From: Asterochloris sp. CNOR1
Taxonomy: Eukaryota; Chlorophyta; Trebouxiophyceae; Trebouxiales; Trebouxiaceae
NCBI GenBank assembly: GCA_963969365.1
Contig: OZ017747.1
Coordinates: 1,116,001 to 1,180,000, forward strand
Direction of reading: 5' to 3'
DNA length: 64,000 nt
Part shown: positions 62,401 to 64,000 of the stretch, in pieces
Numbering within the stretch: position 1 is the first letter of the stretch
How the letters are laid out: every line of letters starts with the position of its first letter
The notes under the pieces: model-generated
What the model saw: only the letters and a program-made list of their open reading frames with translations
Databases searched by the model: none
What the model was told of the DNA's origin: nothing
Translations under genes and position numbers: made by a program

Positions 62401-62928
62401 ACTGAGTATCGAGCCGGTGTGAAAGGGTCTGCTGCAGCTGGCAGTTGTCCTGTTGTCGTCAGGGCAGCTGGCCTCCCCTGCACGTGTGCCTGCTCAGCAG
62501 GGGGCTTAATCCCTATGCCTGTCATTGCATACAATGAGAGGCTGCCCCCTGCTGACCTGCAGGGGGCTGGCGCAACATTGAAGCCAGGCCAGTCATGCAT
62601 CGCCTTGGCATACCTGTGATTGAGACCTGGAACAAGAGTGTCCCTATGTGGCAGTCACACCATCATGCACATGATGACCCCAACGCCCACGACTGCACGC
62701 ACTGGTGAGTGCTTGTTTGCAGCGGTTTCAACATTGTCCATCTGTGGAGGCGCTGTGCTGAGTGTGCTTGTGCTGTGCAGGTGCCATCCCTCCCCCTACC
62801 AGCTTGCTGTCTATGACATGTTGCGGGGTTTGCGCGCTGTAGAGCCACAGATTGCAGAGCACATGCTGAGGCTCAAAAGTGTTCCAGCGCCTTCCCCTGA
62901 TCGTAACTCTGTAAGACCAGCCCTCTGA
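59416..62928 (+). CDS. SGNH/PC-esterase (TBL-like) membrane-anchored acyl-esterase or acyltransferase
   Basis: Eleven exons in phase: 59416-59624, 59796-59931, 60325-60462, 60945-61013, 61236-61342, 61510-61645, 61894-61965, 62111-62135, 62232-62369, 62563-62704 and 62781-62928, giving about 439 aa. An N-terminal signal anchor (about 20-38, GFIAICIYVGLTQALIYIE) suggests a type II Golgi protein. A small Cys cluster follows (CDNCGKPGWGSMC, near 85-97). Block I is LRGRTLWLVGDSITQ, with S158 the expected nucleophile. The C-terminal catalytic block is DCTHWC, with D387 and H390 forming the DxxH pair, preceded by PVIETWNKSVPMW. This matches the PC-esterase/TBL superfamily, whose plant members O-acetylate cell-wall polysaccharides. 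Whether it adds or removes acyl groups cannot be told. All introns are GT-AG. The adjacent head-to-head GT90 suggests joint work on glycans. Confidence 0.88.
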
Positions 62929-63337
62929 GTCTGGTCCCTGCCAGCCCTGTGACCTTGATCTCTGTTCAGCCAAAGGTTGTGAATGAGTCCAGTCTGCCCA
63001 CCTGTTCCCGTGATCAAGCGCTTTTGAAGTCCAGTCATGTATGAAACTGATGCACTGGTGTTGAGGTATGTTGCCATTGCAATCCCTTTCCCCGGCACTT
63101 CCAGGCAGCTTCTGAACTCATGGTGCTCACAGTCTCACTTTGCGTGATTGCCCCATGGTCAACCCCTTATATGCAACAAACTTCAAGTTGATTCTCAGAC
63201 AGAAAGGGGCCAACATGGTGCATCCTCAAGAGGGACAGGCTTGGCCATGGCAGCTGTTTTGCTGACTTGAGAGAATCTTGGAGATCAAACCAACTCTGGA
63301 GCATCACTGAGAGTTCACAGACAGGCCCTTCCCTGCA
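62929..63337. other. Convergent intergenic region, no gene seen
   Basis: About 410 bp between the stops of the acyl-esterase and the right-edge membrane-protein gene. It holds the two 3'UTRs. No coding exon, RNA gene or clear polyadenylation signal was recognised. Confidence 0.45.
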
Positions 63338-64000
63338 TCAGACGGGTGCAGAGTAGTTGGGATTCGAGCCCAGCATCCTGGTCCTGTGGCTGCTGGAGTC
63401 CCCTGGTGATGGGGCCGGCGGGCCTCTCTGCTGCTGCTGAGCATAGTTGAACATGGGGTGTGACTGGACTGTTCCATATCTGACTGCCTGAATAAGGCTC
63501 ACAGTGCTCCACAGCATCCACACGGCCACCTGCACATTTGCTTTCATCAAGCATGCACATGTTTTGGTGCATCTGGCCATGTGCTTGGGCATCCAAGCTG
63601 CTGCCCATGGTTGATGTGCAGCCTGTCAGCAAAAAGCGGGTGGCCGGCGTGATGGTAAAAGCCACGAACAAGCAGTGCACAGCTGAGGGCACCCATGGTC
63701 TCTGTTGCACACATTGACGTTGGGCTGCTTCTGCCTCTGAGCAGCTTGATCAGGGTCAGACAGTGCTCTTGGGCTGCTTCAGCCTCTAGAGCAGCATGGC
63801 TACGGCTCACACAGTGTTTTTGGGCTGCCTCCAGCCCTGAGCAGCATAGCAGGGGCTCACCGCAGTAGTCAGGATGGATGCAGACAGCCAGCCCCACACT
63901 GCGATGCCAACTGCCCCAACCACGGCCAGCACCATGACAACCTTGGCTGCCAGGGCTACGCTCATGTGGCAGAGCAGCAGCAGGTCTGCCAGGATGCGGC
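63338..64000 (-). CDS. C-terminal part of an unidentified membrane protein (5' part outside window)
   Basis: Two exons: 63861 to beyond 64000, and 63338-63529. They join in phase to give RILADLLLLCHMSVALAAKV and two likely transmembrane stretches: VVMVLAVVGAVGIAVWGWLSAS and then AVAVWMLWSTVSLIQAV. A soluble tail follows (QQQQRGPPAPSPG...) ending SNPNYSAPV. The pattern is the end of a membrane protein, probably multi-pass, with a cytosolic or lumenal Pro/Ser-rich tail. No family was recognised. Confidence 0.7.
63722..63860 (-). repeat. Three-copy, ~50 bp repeat of a 5' splice site in the right-edge gene
   Basis: The true donor (minus-strand GTGAGC, plus 63855-63860) is repeated at 63805-63810 and, mutated, at 63754-63759. 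All three blocks share GCTGCTC...GCAGCCCAA. Spacing is 50-51 bp. Confidence 0.8.

Noticed and set aside
1-64000. Transposon, viral or organellar sequence
   Set aside because: No transposase, reverse transcriptase, capsid or organelle gene motif was seen on either strand.

Overview
The window is nuclear DNA of a GC-rich, intron-dense eukaryote, most likely a chlorophyte green alga (a trebouxiophyte-like guess). The reasons are plant-type TRS130/TRAPPC10, a CHR24/PICH-type helicase, a plant-like SGNH (PC-esterase) acyl-esterase with GDS and DxxH motifs, CTGCAG-rich 3' splice sites and short exons. No rRNA, tRNA, transposon, CRISPR array or prokaryotic operon was seen. I built the gene models by hand, joining exons whose reading phases agree. 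Seven of nine models close without a phase error. The left-edge gene is phase-checked only in part, and the right-edge gene is truncated.

Layout, left to right. TRAPPC10/TRS130 vesicle-tethering subunit (264-12600, minus). EF-hand protein with a long disordered tail (12893-15139, minus), head to head with a SNF2 helicase of the ERCC6L/PICH-CHR24 type (15338-23336, plus). Epsin, an ENTH clathrin adaptor (24369-30238, minus). A giant single-pass surface protein of about 2,158 residues (31030-46049, minus) with a mucin-like ectodomain, Cys-rich modules, three TSP1-like repeats, EGF-like and CGVCGG modules and a Ser-rich cytoplasmic tail. An orphan Gln/Pro-rich coiled-coil protein of about 1,785 residues (47271-55295, plus). 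A GT90/CAP10 glycosyltransferase (55368-59277, minus), head to head with the SGNH/PC-esterase membrane protein (59416-62928, plus). The C-terminal part of a membrane protein runs off the right edge (63338-64000, minus).

There is no single pathway, but a theme recurs. TRAPPC10 and epsin act in Golgi/endosomal traffic, and the adhesin, GT90 and acyl-esterase are secretory-pathway or cell-surface products.

The most unusual signals are in the introns. (1) About ten of roughly 100 modelled introns need a GC-AG donor to keep frame, far above the usual one percent or so. (2) Many introns hold degenerate tandem copies, about 50-105 bp apart, of the neighbouring exon edge including its splice site. 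They look like serial duplications across exon-intron junctions that lengthened introns and left decoy sites. (3) The adhesin combines animal-like extracellular modules with a four-times repeated short motif in its tail.
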